Positions 50,421 through 63,759 of a stretch of DNA of 64,000 nt are shown here, in pieces (positions within the stretch are counted from its first letter, which is position 1; each line of letters starts with the position of its first letter). The DNA is taken from NCBI GenBank assembly GCA_025642065.1, contig JAODUP010000329.1:186001-250000 (forward strand), in the 5' to 3' direction. This stretch comes from Paralvinella palmiformis (lineage: Eukaryota > Annelida > Polychaeta > Terebellida > Alvinellidae). The position numbers and the translations under genes are program-made. Below the pieces are notes generated by a model. That model saw only the letters and a program-made list of their open reading frames with translations, searched no databases and was not told the DNA's origin.

Positions 50421-50651
50421 TGTGTATAATAAGGCACAGGCACAGAGAATCTCGAACCGTGAATTCAAACTCTGGACGTTTCTTCAGGGGACTGAATCCA
50501 GAGTGGCGACTTTTCTTGCTGAGACATGTGTAATGTCTCACCAGTCCCTAAGCGGCCAAGCAAAATCAAAATACGAATCACCTACAGCGGTGGAGTTTGG
50601 GTGTAAAATATCCAAGTCACATCACGGCAGTAGTGAGAATGTTTAGCTTAA

Positions 50652-50994
50652 TGGTTTTTGGTTTTGTTGTTCGGGGAGAATCCCCAGGCTGTCGCTTAAT
50701 CAGCATGTTGGAGTGGTTGAGAAATATCCTCCCCCACCACTCACAAGGGAGCAGTACGGAAAGATGGAGCCGAAATACCCTAAGGGTGGTCACTGCCAGA
50801 GTGTTTTACGTCCTCAGGGGGTTTTTAACGTCCCCCTTTATTTTAAATAATTCAGTGGAGACGGCAGCGCCATTTAACGTGGTCAGCCACCCACGATATA
50901 GTGTTCCGAGAAATTAATCCCTGGAAAAGTTTCGACCTCTTACGGGGTTCAAACCTGCGACCGTTGGCACCAAGTGCCGAGTGCTTAACCGCCT
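50652..50994 (-). repeat. tRNA-derived SINE, family 3 (copy 1)
   Basis: Antisense to 54743-55112. The head on the minus strand has GCGGTTAAGCACTCGGCACT and a B-box-like GGTTTGAACCCC. The body shares GTTAAATGGCGCTGCCGTCTC and AAAGGGGGACGTTAAAAACC, and the distal part shares GCGACAGCCTGGGGATTCTC. Confidence 0.85.
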
Positions 50995-50999
50995 TGTGA

Positions 51000-51694
51000 T
51001 ATTTGCTGGAGTGTCAAATACTTTATAAACATACAAATCCAATAAATACTATGACCTACTCGTCACTATTATAACAATTTACATCGGCGCTTTAGCAGAC
51101 CGTTATGGCGGAATTGCCGTTCTGTATATTAACATTTACAAATCAGACCTAATGTCTGCTATACAAACTATAATTATAATATAGGGTTTTATTAATGACA
51201 AGGAGACTAAAATTAGCCTTGAATGTCATAGTACAGACTGGACATAACTGGACCTAGGAAAGATAATTCTATTCCCACATACAACTAAGGTGAATTATAT
51301 ATACAACTAAACTTGTTATATAAAACACACCAACCACACGAGCTGTGTCCAATGCCACCGCTCGAGATGCGATGCAGTGTTTCTATTCCTGAGTCAGGAG
51401 TACATGCTTTAGTCGTAACTTGTCTTTATTTCTTCGACTGAAACCCGGGGAGGGTGATTACTTCACATATGATCCATTATGTGTATACTCGCCAGTTTAA
51501 CCCCCCCCCCACGAGGCTGGGTTGATCTTATTGATCTCAATTCCCTCGTTATTTGAGATCATAAATCGATCCGATTGTATTATATTAATGTTGACGTTAA
51601 CGCGATTTTGATCTTATTGACCCCATTAAGTAATTAGGTTGTGTGTTTTTGTATCCATAACTTGTGGATGAATATTTCTGCTGTTATAGTGTTG

Positions 51695-51730
<36 letters not shown>

Positions 51731-52158
51731 TTTCTGTATGATACACATCTCTGCACAAGTGAATAACCAAAACCGTTTTGTCCCATATATGGAGTAAAAC
51801 GGCCCCTCGTCTGGGGTACTCTGATATTAGGTTTAACCGTTGTAATGATAAACAAATAACGTGTTTTATTCCTTATTTTACTCATCGTGAACAAAAATAA
51901 TCATCAATCCTCATCACTCATCGTTAATTGCATTAGACTAGTCATTATTCTATACGTCTTCTATTGTTTCTTCGACAATAGAACACCGTCACATAATACT
52001 GATAATATTGATCGCACTTCTACACTTCTTCCGCTCTATTGATCTTACATCCGGCACCTTCAGATTTCCTATCTATCAGCTACTGTCTATATTCCTTTAC
52101 ATTGCAATCACCTTTGGAATCTGCATCATCGCCGGCCTTAAAATCATTACAGTGTTGA
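51000..52158. other. No gene seen
   Basis: A short C run near 51500 and a TA run near 51710. No frame with recognisable protein. Confidence 0.5.
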
Positions 52159-52349
52159 ATGATGATGACGATTGATGTTTTACGGCCACTTTTGTGCACA
52201 AGGTAGGCTAAATGGGCCGTGCGACCTCCAAAGGTAAGGAGGCGAAGTGAAAGACGAAACAACCTTCAGATATAGCCAGGCCGAGATTCGAACACAGGTG
52301 GTAGTGATCTGTGGTCCAGCACGCTACCGCTAGACCACGGAGGTGCCCC
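52159..52349 (-). repeat. tRNA-derived SINE, family 1
   Basis: Antisense copy with head near 52345 and tail near 52160 (ATGATGATGACGATTGATG). The body matches the 16845 copy closely. No clear target-site duplication. Confidence 0.85.
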
Positions 52350-52587
52350 TTGTAGTTATCCTAAAGTAATAACATGCAGATAGTTCGCGGCAGTTACAAC
52401 AGCCTAATCATCAATCAAACTATCATTAATTATAATATGTCAAAACAGATTACGGTTGTCATTAGAAGCACTATCCTGCATCGTCATTACACTCGTCCCT
52501 GGAAACACTCAATCTCTTTGGAATTTGCATCATGAGAATCCTCAAAATATTTAAAATATTACACGAACGAAAGGCATGCAGATACTT

Positions 52588-53690
52588 CATCTACCGTCTA
52601 ATCACAATCTGACTCGCAGTTTGGACACGCGAAATACGGTAGCCCTGGTGTGCACTCACTGTGACCCCATTCCAACAAGGCCATTCCTCTTCATCGCTGC
52701 TTCCGTCAACTTTCTTGGACCTTTTGGCACGGGCCATCCCTTTCTTTGCCGGGTGTTTACCTTTCCCCGTACTCTTTCCGTTGCCTTCCTGTCCACTTTC
52801 CAAATGGCTAGCTGGATCATCAGATGCACCGTTGCACGCATCCGTTGTGACAGTGTTGGTGATAGTAGACGGTCCACCAGCCTGGAAGAGCATGGTCCCT
52901 ATGGCAATGGACCAACAACTGCTGACTGATCTGTGGCTGATGCCGCTTCATCTGTCACGTGAGACGCGACAAAATCGTCATCCGTGAATATATTCGCGTC
53001 AAATGGCCCGAGTCCGCAGATCCGGAATTCCGTCACGGTCTTGTCGTGTTTGACTGATCTCGGAAAAGTCTTCCCAAAGATTTCCGCCATGTCATAGAAT
53101 GTGATTCTCTTACCAGGAAATAGACACCATCCAGCTGTCTGAGCCCGCGTTGTAGTTGCTCTTCAAGGATTTGATTCATTAGCCCCGGTTGCATCCTTTT
53201 CCGGGGGAATATGAACATGGGTGGTGTGTAGTTCCCCGCTGGATTCATTCCACATATAGCCGTCACTGTTGCACCACACTCTCCGCTGGTCATTTTCTCA
53301 ACCTTACAAACTCCCTTAGTGGCCACAACACATCCTGGTTTCTGAATGTTGGATATTCCGGTTTCATCCATGTTCCATAGACGAGATGGTGGGTATGAGC
53401 GCTCCCCAATCAATGAACGATAGGGGTAAAATGATTCGCCAACCTTGAAACGCTTGAAACACGTGGCTCTATCAATATTGGTCGCCTGTGCAACACGGAT
53501 GCTGAGGTCGTTACGTTTAAAAAACGCGCAGCCAGTCATATCCTGCAGCCTTGGCTTCATGTGAGAAGGGATGATTCACGCCCATTTTCTCGGCTATCTC
53601 ATAAGCTAGGTGGCGCACATCATTTGTTGACAACCCAAACAATACTTTTTCCATCATTTGGATATGATGTCGCAACGTTTTTCATATATC
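52588..53690 (-). mobile_element. pogo/Tigger-type (DDE_1) transposase relic
   Basis: Minus-strand order: KAAGYDWLRVF (near 53560), frameshift, KRNDLSIRVAQATNI (HTH Tc5-like), SRLWNMDETGISNIQKPG (first catalytic Asp), KMTSGECGATVTAICGMNPA, MFIFPRKRM and LDGVYFLV. The frame then jumps to ITFYDMAEIFGKTFPRS, LGPFDANIFTDDDF and an acidic end with SSDEEEWPC. The stretch with the second and third catalytic acids is missing, and frames are broken at least twice. It cannot code for an active enzyme. Confidence 0.85.
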
Positions 53691-53740
53691 ACAGCTTTAT
53701 TGCATTTACATGCCATATTCGTACTGCATGCCACGGCAAT

Positions 53741-54412
53741 ACAGCCCCGGGGGTCGTTTTGCCCCATTCTGACAGGGCCGTCTTACCCCATACACACCAG
53801 TGGCGACGTATACGGCCCCTGTTTTCCCCATTCTGAACGCCCCATACACCCGTGGGCAATACGGCCCCGGGGGTCGTTTTGCCCCATTCTGACAGGGCCA
53901 TCTTACCCCATACACACCAGTGGTGACGTATACGGCCCCGGTGGTCGTTTTGACCCATTCTGACAGGGCCGTCTTACCCCATACACACCAGTGGTGACGT
54001 ATACGGCCCCGGGGGTCGTTTTGCCCCATTCTGATAGGGCCCTCTTACCCCATACACGTGGTCGTTTCGGCCCCGGTGGTCGTTTTGACCCATTCTGACA
54101 GGGCCATCTTACCCCATACACACCAGTGGTGACGTATACGGCCCCGGTGGTCGTTTTGACCCATTCTGACAGGGCCATCTTACCCCATACACACCAGTGG
54201 TGACGTATACGGCCCCGGTGGTCGTTTTGACCCATTCTGACAGGGCCGTCTTACCCCATACACACCAGTGGTGACGTATACGGCCCCGGTGGTCGTTTTG
54301 ACCCATTCTGACAGGGCCGTCTTACCCCATACACACCAGTGGTGACGTATACGGCCCCGGTGGTCGTTTTGACCCATTCTGACAGGGCCGTCTTACCCCA
54401 TACACACCAGTG
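53741..54412. repeat. Minisatellite, unit 71 bp, nine copies
   Basis: The unit carries CCCATTCTGACAGGGCCGTC, TTACCCCATACACACCAGTG and GTGACGTATACGGCCCCGG. Five distal units are nearly identical; the first ones vary and one is shortened. It starts at the 5' side of the transposase relic. Because 71 is not a multiple of three and the unit has no minus-strand stops, long minus frames run through it. Confidence 0.95.
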
Positions 54413-54742
54413 GCGACGCATTCATCCTTCACATGTAATCCTTTAATATCGATCCCATTTCGATGAACATTGTTGAAAACGTGTCTAGATGTAAGTGCAT
54501 TAGTACCAGTTTCTGGCTAATCGTCACACGGTGGACATATTAGCATCGATTTTATAAAAGAGTGATTGTTAACTCACAGTGTATGCAAAACTTTAAAGAT
54601 TTGTGAACTTACTTTTGATAGCACTTGGCCTCGCGGTCATTAAGAGCATTCGCTAGGTGACAGCATCATGTTCCACTATTCGATATTAGTTCCGAGTCCA
54701 CTGGTTGGTAGATAAGGCAGGGGGCCGTATTACCCCCAGGGG

Positions 54743-55112
54743 CGTGAGCTACGGTGGCCTAGCGGTTAAGCACCCGGCACTTGGTGCCAACAGTCACAGG
54801 TTCGAACCCCGTAAGAGGTCGAAACTTTTCCAGAGATTAATTTCTACGCTCACAACATTGTGGGTGGATGACCACGTTAAATGGCGCTGCCGTCTCCACT
54901 GAATTATTTAAAATAAAGGGGGACGTTAAAAACCCACTGAGGACGTAAAACACTCTGGCAGTGACCACCCTCAGGGTATTTCGGCTCCATCTTTCCGTAC
55001 TGCTCCCCTGTGAGTGGTGGGGGAGAAGGTTTCTCAACCACTACAACATAGAGGCTGTGCTGATTAAGCGACAGCCTGGGGATTCTCTCCGAACACCAAA
55101 ACCAAACCAACC
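54743..55112 (+). repeat. tRNA-derived SINE, family 3 (copy 2)
   Basis: Head GGTGGCCTAGCGGTTAAGCA (A box), B box GGTTCGAACCCC at tRNA spacing, then the body shared with 50652-50994, ending near CCAAAACCAAACCAACC. Confidence 0.85.
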
Positions 55113-55197
55113 TTTTATCCGGTACACTCCTAGAATAGGAATGAACGCCGCCAGATGTCTTTAGTTTAGGTAGCAATGCTGCCGTATATTGCTGTAA

Positions 55198-55350
55198 AAA
55201 AATTCTATGCACAAAGTAGGTTAAATGCAGCGAGCGACCTCCAAATGTAATGAAGCGAAGTCAAAGATAAAACACCCTTCTGACATAGTCCGGCCCTCGG
55301 TTCATGCACTAAATATGTAGTTAACTTCGCTAACAATTAAACCATGGAGT
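55198..55350 (-). repeat. Diverged SINE, family 1
   Basis: Matches the family 1 body (GCACAAAGTAGGTTAAATG, GCGAGCGACCTCCAAATG, GAAGCGAAGTCAAAGAT). The tRNA head near 55340 is badly worn. Confidence 0.6.
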
Positions 55351-55479
55351 CGACCTGTTGTTGTATAAATATATCCATTTATCACACCACAAAGTGTAAT
55401 GTATCAACAGTCCCTAAGTTGATGTTTAAATGAACACCAAAAATAGATAGATAGATAGATTGATAGAAAGATGCTTCTT

Positions 55480-56570
55480 TATGCGGCCCCAATCTACCTA
55501 CTTGCATCTAAAACAGCAATTAAACACATAGAAATAGCACAAAAAACTGCACTTAAATATGTCTTAGGACCCCCCCCCCTACTGCCCCCTCTTCCCTTAT
55601 CAGCAGAGAAGCCGGCATCCCCCCTATTGCCCATCTCATAAGAGATATATATTAAGAACAGTGACAAAACCGGACCCAGTACAAATCACATCTAAAATAC
55701 AAGAAAGCTTACACCAAGACCCCAGAATAGATATTAATAGAAGCTGGGCCATGAAAGCAGCTGCTATTCAGAGGGACCTTGGAATTCCATCAATCCACCC
55801 TCCGGATGCCAAGGAAACTGCTCCATGGTGCGACTGCCCATTGACCATCATTATCGTACACAAAAAAATCAAAAACCCAAGACCCACAAGGGGCATTCAC
55901 TGAGGCTTCGGACAGGATCTCATCCCTGAACAGGCACCAGGCAGCAATAAACATCTACACAGATGCCAGTGTCCGCCAGGGTGGAAATCTGTGGAAGACT
56001 CCCCGACCACACACCGATCACTCTAGCAGAACTTCACGCCATACACGCTGCCCTCGCATGGAGGGAGGCACAAGACACGAAGACACAATCATATACTCAG
56101 ACTCGATGGCAGCCATCAAAATCCTTGCACAAACAAAAACACGAACACGAACAAATCACAACAAAAATTATTAACTTCGCCTCTGCATTAAGCCAACGTG
56201 GCATGTCTAACCACTCTACATTGGGTTCCCAGCCATACAAATATCGAGGGTAATGAACGAACCGACGCTCTGGCCAACAAAGCCACTAACCTAACCAAGA
56301 TCCTACACGCAGAACAGACACCAGGTGCTTACAAACACATGATAACAGAATTTCTACACAAACAAATAACACCAAATCAAGACACAGCCAAATTAAGTAC
56401 CTGGTACAATAAAACCATTGTTCCCGGCATTCACATCATAAACAACAGAATAGCAGACGTACACATACGCCGCCTCCGCTGCTGGGTGCACACAAAAAGC
56501 TTTGTCGGCCCAAATAATAAAGCACTCTGCTTTCACAATGATATCCATGCCGCGATTAATATATAATATA
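55480..56570 (+). mobile_element. Non-LTR retrotransposon 3' part with RNase H
   Basis: An RT C-terminal piece (IEIAQKTALKYVLGPPP near 55530) is followed in shifted frames by an RNase H domain: PITLAELHAIHAALAWREA (near 56010) and LHWVPSHTNIEGNERTDALA (near 56210), then a Cys/His-poor tail to 56566. The order RT then RNase H fits I/R1-type elements. At least two frameshifts. Confidence 0.85.
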
Positions 56571-59479
56571 ATACAATATTAATATACGATAAGAGAAAAC
56601 ATAATCAATAACGGTTTTTACCATATGCATAATTTTAATTACTGCTATACCTTATCGCAGGTATCCCAATTAGAGTAATAGCTCTTAGATATTGTGATAA
56701 TAAATATCTAAACGTTATGCGATATGTACATGACTTAAACATATATGTGTTTCTAAACGGTTTCATTTCCTTAAGTTCAGACCACTACGCTTTGTAACAC
56801 GGGGATGTATCAGGGGTGAATTTGGGGAATACTCCCGTAGCTTATTAAATATTCAGCTTCATCTGTTACTGTCTTATATCGATATACGCATTGCATCTAA
56901 GTTATAATAAAGTAAAGTGCCTTCGTGCAATCACGCCTCAACGACGATCAGCGCCTGTATTGGGGTCGCATTATATGATCCCGATCATTTTTTATTTATC
57001 CTGAAAAAAAATAGATAGACAGTTAATAATTGGAGGGAAGAAATTGTCCTCACAATAACTTATTTCGGAGGACTTTTTCTAGGGAAGAACATATAATCGG
57101 GGCCTTGTCTAGAAGGACTTAGCCACGGGGGGGGGAGATTATATACATAGTCACTGTTTTCGATCAGCTGTCTTCTCTGCAATCAGTCTGTTTAGACGAT
57201 TGTGTAATATGTCGTCTTCTAAAAAATAGGTAACCCATAATTTTATTATTACACCCACTTTTTAACTACCATGCTTTAATAAATGCCAAATACGGTATAA
57301 ATCAAACTAGTGGGATAAACCGCACGAGAGACGGTTTGGTGGTCTTTCCTTAATTTTGTAAAACGGCGCTTGCTATTTATTGTCGGTAAATAGAACGACT
57401 GCATTGTCTGTTAGTCGTCTCATGTTCTTCATTCTGTAGCTTGTAATTCGTGTTATTTTTACCTTGTTTAATGTGGATTTTGTCGTTGTATGAACAGCTA
57501 TGAGTTACAGGTATCTAATGAAATAACACCCTCGATATCAAGTGGAAGTGTTAAAAAATTGTTATTTACTTACCATAACGTTGTGTACTTAAATATGGAT
57601 GGATTTAAACGGAATTTATTATTTTTAAGCGGAATGAATCACTAAAGGATCTAGATAGTAGACTAGATCTAGAAATTACCTGAATTATGTGAATTTACTA
57701 ACTTACTTTTGTTGGGAATGTTGTGGCTTATAGGATTTACTAATATATTAATTTATGTAACTAAATTATATTGGCTTCAATTAAATAAATATTAGGGAGT
57801 ACACCCTTAAACCAGACTAAGACTCCAAAAAGTCTAGAAGAGTAACACTTAAGAGTTTTCAAACATCCACAGGAATAGAACATTCAAATTGCTAATAATT
57901 TGCATATTTTTAACACCATATTTAATTAGATTTTAACATAAATAAGATAATATACACTATTCTCGGAGCTGCAAGCTGAGCATTGGAACTGTATGTGCTG
58001 GTGGAAAAGAGCCGAGAACTGAGCGGGCATGTGCTTATATTGGCTTTTTTTGCATGCTTAGATATAAAATATTAATAAGACCCGAGCTAAGATCTTGCAA
58101 ACATGTTGATATAGATAGACTGATGTGATATCTTCGACCACCTTTAATTTTCAAAGATGTCCAAAGCCTTAACTTAACTTTAGCTAGACCAAATAAAAGT
58201 GTATTATGCTTAGCCACCATATTTTAAAAATATAGAGAACAGATTCGGGAGTCGGCGTTTCAAATGCTCAGATACGCAATTACTTTGTTAACATTAATGA
58301 GATAATGGGTACTATTCTTTTATTATAGGGTTACTAGACCTCTTGCCCTCATTATGATTTAGCTTTCTTGGACTTCATGAATTTAAATGCGACTACATGG
58401 TCTATGCTAAAATTTCGTTTAGCCAGTTTGGCTAAAGAGCCAAAATTCTTAAGCCATTTTTTGTGTGGCATAAATAATGTCAAAATGTGTAAACGAACAC
58501 CCACATATTAAATAATCTAGTTCAAAGTGCTGATTAATCGACTTGTAATGGCTTGTGGGTGCCACCATTTTGAAGCTAGACAGACACTTGAATGCTGACG
58601 TCACTTCAATGCATCCGGTTAGCCTGAAGCCCATACAAAAGCATGTAAATAAGTGTGAGCAAAGAATTATTCCAGAACATAACGCAACTGCATTGTTAAA
58701 ATTACGTCATGAATGACACATAACCAAATACATTCGTGACAAGAGGAAGATGATTCAAAATGGCTCAGATGTTAACGCTCAAGAGAAACTATAATCCGCT
58801 TCAGTATAGAGATCGTCAATGTGACATCAGAGCATTTCAGTTTGCTCTTTCCCGCTTTTGAATCTGGCTTCCAGTGCAACCGTAATGGTGGCCCTCCGGT
58901 AATTTGGCTTAGTTCCCTATATCTATTATATCAGGTATATTTCATGATTAGTATTATGGAATTTTTGGTTACTGTTCTAAGCATTACATATTTTAAAAAT
59001 ATTTTCTGAGAGTGGACTGTCCCTTTAACCAAGTCATCTTTTCCACTGACCAAAGCATTTGACATCTTGATACTTACACATATGTTGCATCTGACTCTGA
59101 GCAGTATATTTTATGAATTAACTGAGGAAAGGTTACAAACAAGCTTTTATAAGTCGTGGCTTTGGATGATCACTATTTTAAAGTTTTTCTTTCCATTCAT
59201 CCATTCCTGATTTAGCTTTCGATTCATAATTAAGAAATTTATATAAATATGCACAAGTAAGAATGACAAACGTTTGTTGATAAATTCTCGCTAACAGCAA
59301 AAATATCATAAAGTACCTGTGTGTTGAAACAAAGATTCCATATACGCAGCATGTGATTTGTATGATTCCATGCAAACGTTTCCAGTATATTTTGCTAAAA
59401 ATGTTCATGTCAAGAACTTTATACAACTGAATTGTAAAATCATCCTGTTTTTATTGACGGAGTGTCCCCTTCAGATAGC

Positions 59480-59660
59480 GGCACCTCTGTGGTCTAGTTG
59501 ATAGCACGTTGGACCACAGATCACTACCACCTGAGTTTGAATCACAGCGTCGGCATATATGAAGGGTGTTTCATTTTTGACTTCCCTTCATTATCCTTGG
59601 AGGTTGCTCAGCCCATTTAGCCTATCATGTGCACAAATTGGCTGTAAAACATCAATCATA
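59480..59660 (+). repeat. tRNA-derived SINE, family 1, diverged
   Basis: Head GTGGTCTAGTTGATAGCACG, B box worn (GTTTGAATC), body GGAGGTTGCTCAGCCCATTT, end GTAAAACATCAATCAT. Confidence 0.8.
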
Positions 59661-60907
59661 CACAAATTTACGATCTGGTGTTCTCCGTCGAATCCAGCAC
59701 AGTTTTGTTCAGACAAGTAAAAAAATATGGTTTTAATAGCTAGTAAATTGTTGTTGTAGTAAGAAATTTGGTTGGGCTAGTGAATTTAAATTTTACTAGC
59801 TCAGGGGCTAGTGAGATGTAGAAATATTTTTCTGGCCCTGAATTTTTAGCATGTTTTACTGCGCCGATGACAAGAACCACCGGCTACGTGAAGAGGCTCA
59901 GTTGCTATTTCATAGTACGATTTAGTAATAACTCAAATCACAGAAATGATTCAAGATGTCGCTGTCAAAATTCAGTTTCATAATTCCAGAAAAGATAACA
60001 ACAAAGGGACTTTCAGTATCACAAAAGGAATACGCAGGGAAAAAGAAAATTTTATTGGTACGTGGACATTTGAATTTCTGGGGCTGTTTCTTGATGAGGC
60101 AGCCAATGAAATGTTCTGCAAAACCTCTAGTTAGGGGCATACCTACTCACCCTGGCCAATTCTTTGTTTGGGGGGCAAGCAAAAATGAAGTATGGAAAGT
60201 GGCCAAAAATGTTTATGTCAAGCCCTGCCTCTACTGAATTACCAAGATTCACTAATGCTGTAGGTACAAATATATCACACATGACAAATGATCAGTATAG
60301 CATAGGAATTTTGTTAATAATTCTTTTGGTGTTACTTATCCTGGCTGTCCTCTGAGTATAATCTTCCAAGCCCTTATAAACATCAACAATTGACACTGTG
60401 TAACCTCCTCCAGGTTCAGGGTTTATAATTAGTCCACTGTGTTTAAAAGTAATACTAGATAATATTTTTGTGCCGATCTATGATTAAGCTGTAATCACTT
60501 CATCTGTTTTAAAGCAATTTTTACTATAAAGTGCCAAATGTTGGAATCCTTCTACAACGGGTGCTTCGTAAGTAGTATCAATGATATAATAATTGTAATA
60601 ATAAATAGTGTATCTGGCAGGCATGGGACAATTACGAGGAGAGGTTCTTTAATACAAGTACACATGTTTAAAAAATGTTCAATTCCCAATATGCGAATTT
60701 GTAATATGACCAATACTATTTGGTGGTAATTGTGATGCAATTATAGTTTCTGTTCTTATTTACCTGGTATTGCATAATTCCATTGTGATAAGATTTTAAA
60801 TGTCTATGATTTCCATACCTACAGATTATTCCTTATCTATATCCTGTTTTTTATACACATAGTGCATGTCATAGGATTGTAGCCTTTGCTATTCTCCAAT
60901 GATAATG

Positions 60908-60951
60908 GCTTTGGAGGTCGCTCAGCCCATTTAGCCTACCATGTGCACAAA
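60908..60951 (+). repeat. SINE family 1 fragment
   Basis: Only the body segment GGAGGTCGCTCAGCCCATTT through CCATGTGCACAAAT is present. Confidence 0.65.
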
Positions 60952-62680
60952 TACAGCAATCCTATGAGGATTTTACTATAGTGTAGAATATGTAGGGTAA
61001 TCGTGTACTGAAAGTACAGACTAATGATAATTTAATTGTTATTAAATGTAGGGAAAATCTGATTAAACGAAAGAAAACAAAACAGTTGAACCTTTCACAA
61101 AAGAATACCTATAATGTTAAATTCTTTTGGTATCGAAAATATGATAAATTAGATAGTTTTGTGATGTAAGGTGTCATGTGAGATGTAGGTTGCGTTTCGT
61201 ATGAAAATTATTACTCTTTCCAATTTTCAAATGTTGGCAGCTCTGCAATTCCACAACCCCTAGTGCCATGGCCAGGGATAAAAATTGCACAAAGTATCAA
61301 GGAATCTGATTCCTTAATTCACTCAGATCACAAAGTTTTATGTACACACATACACAGTGCAACTTGAATAATATCTTTTTAAGCCACCATCCAACTGTGA
61401 ATGACACACATGGTCAGTCATCAAATTTTTAATCACCATTGATTCAAAATTAGACCCTTGTAAGTTGATATTCTTCTCTTGACAGATATTGGTTTGACAT
61501 ATATTTAGCATGGCTTGAATATGTCACTTTGATAAGATTAACTTTAACAGACATGTCTACATAGATAGGTATGTTTTCAAAGAAAAATAAACCATGTGTT
61601 AGATTAGGGATGTCTCATATATGTACTCACCATGTAGGTTGTATACTGATATGTAAACTTTTTTGTTATATTAGTAGCATGTTTTATTTGAGAAGAAATT
61701 TAAAATGTATATCTCCAAATTTAATGCACCTAGAAACCACTATGTTGAATTGACCACAAAACCAGGGCCAGAATGTTTCTTTCAATTCACATTGGAAATG
61801 CACTTACCCAACCAATTTTCAGCTGATCCAAAATTATCATTTATTTTCAAATCTGCTACATTTCACCAGCCTACATATAAACATGTATTTGCAATAAAAA
61901 TTGACAAATAGATAAATGTTTGATAAGAAATGCTTGTTCAGTGAAGCCCATTGCTGCTTTGCTGAGTTACCTGTAGCCATTTTCACTCTCACTATATAAA
62001 TAAAATTTCAAATTACCAGGAGCACATAGCCAGTAAACTGCAATGAATACAGCTTTTATTCGGCAACACCATTTAAATAGGTGGTGTGTTGTCTTAAGCC
62101 AAGATTCCATATACACTGTATGGGTTATGCGAATCCGACAAAAATGGAAAACATGTAAACGTTCGAGCGTGTTTCCACATGTGTGACTGCGTATGCGATT
62201 TCCGAATGCGACCAAAAGGATCGCTTCGTATAGTGATTGGTACGAATGAAAATTGGATGGTTGAATCCAGATTTGTACAACCCTGGTCATAAAATTCTCG
62301 ATTCAACCATCTGATGCGAGTGTCCAAGCAGGCTTTCCCAAGAAAAATAGGTCAGAAGGTGAGAGGGGTCTCCAAAAGACATGGATGTCACATTCGGATT
62401 CACATGCCGCGTATATGGACTCTTGGCTTTACATCTATGCTCCAAGGCTAAAGGCTTTTATTTGTTTACACATTTCTCTCCCCTTGTTGATCTTTTTATC
62501 TAGCACTAGTTTTAAATCCCCTGGAAGTATGTTATTTGTTTGAACTGTCATTTATATGGACCAGTAGGCATTTGAGTAGTTAGTTGGTGAATTCGAAATG
62601 CGAAGTTCTCAGTTTTTGCTCTACCACCATTAAACGCTAAGCCATGATATGAACTAAGACATTCTTCTTTTCATTGGCAG

Positions 62681-62774
62681 GGCTGAACGAGCAGCCGCAT
62701 TTGAAAGCGACAGTGAAGCGAGTAGTTATGAGGATGAAAGAAAAGGCTTGAAGAGTGCTGTGACAGCGGTGAAG
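62681..62774 (+). CDS. Candidate internal exon of an unknown gene
   Basis: Preceded by TTTTCATTGGCAG and followed by AAG|GTCAGTAAG, both good splice signals. One frame is open: AERAAAFESDSEASSYEDE, then RKGLKSAVTAVK, acidic and then basic, with protein-like composition. No family recognised and no neighbouring exon found. Confidence 0.3.
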
Positions 62775-63759
62775 GTCAGTAAGATTTTTGCTCTCTTGCT
62801 GAAATTTGTAAATAGGACTTGCAACAGAACTATTTATGCTGATGGATGCCAAAAAAATTACATAACAATTAGAAAGTCGTCTGCTAAAGGTATATAGCAT
62901 GTAGGGATAACATTGTTAATTAACGTGATCCTAGATTTTTTTGAGAATTATCTGGATATTAAATATTTGAAGATGTTTTATATGCAGGGGAGGATATGAA
63001 AATGTCAGTCAGTCATAAAGTACTTAATGTGGAGGCTAACAACTGTATGTTCTTAAAGGTCACAGGAAAAGGTTTCACAAATTCATAAAAATGTTAGTGT
63101 TATATACTAAAATCAATTTCAATAAGAGATATATTAAATTTTTTTCCTAGAAATAAAGTTACATTTAAAAATTGCCAGCATCTGACATGGGCAAAATTTT
63201 AATCAAGAGTCTACGAAAAACTTATAACAACAACTTACAACAAATACCAATAATTGACTGATTATATCCGACGTGTAAGTGCCATCAAAACCTGACCCGA
63301 AATAACAACAACAACCCCGAAAATTGCTAAAAGACGCACCAAGGGCAGCACATCCCTGTATAGGCCACATATGGCAAAGCCCCATCCATCCACTGGGTTC
63401 CCATGTACTGACAAATACCACTTCATTTTAAATGAAGTTATGCTATAGGAGGAGGGAAATACTCACATTCAGGCCCATTGTGTTGACTTATCAATGAAAC
63501 TTTTACCAACACAAACAAATACACACCAATCCAACTCTTGTTGTGGACCAGGTGTTAGTTGCACAGGTGGCTGCTCTGGGTCCACACCTGCACTTGCTGC
63601 AGCTAATTCCTCACAATTAATACTGTCTGTGATCCTTTATGCTAGTGGTTCAAATCTTAAGGAATTTGGAATCATTTTAATGGAAATATGATAGCTGGTG
63701 GTTAGAATTGTAGTGTATGTGATAGGGAATAAAATAATTGTTTGTTAAGTTATATTTAC

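Larger units (their letters stand above)
56571..62680. other. AT-rich region without a supported gene
   Basis: Fewer microsatellites than the left part. A segment ending GAGTGGACTGTCCCTTTAA at 59010-59028 and one near 59458 (GAGTGTCCCCTTCAG) look like transposon ends, but I found no mates. One SINE and one SINE scrap lie here. Open frames of 60-107 codons show no domain. Confidence 0.5.

Noticed and set aside
53689..54377. Minus-strand open frames with repeated WGKTALSEW and TTGVYG peptides
   Set aside because: The 71-bp repeat has no stops in any minus frame, so the frames follow from the repeat itself.
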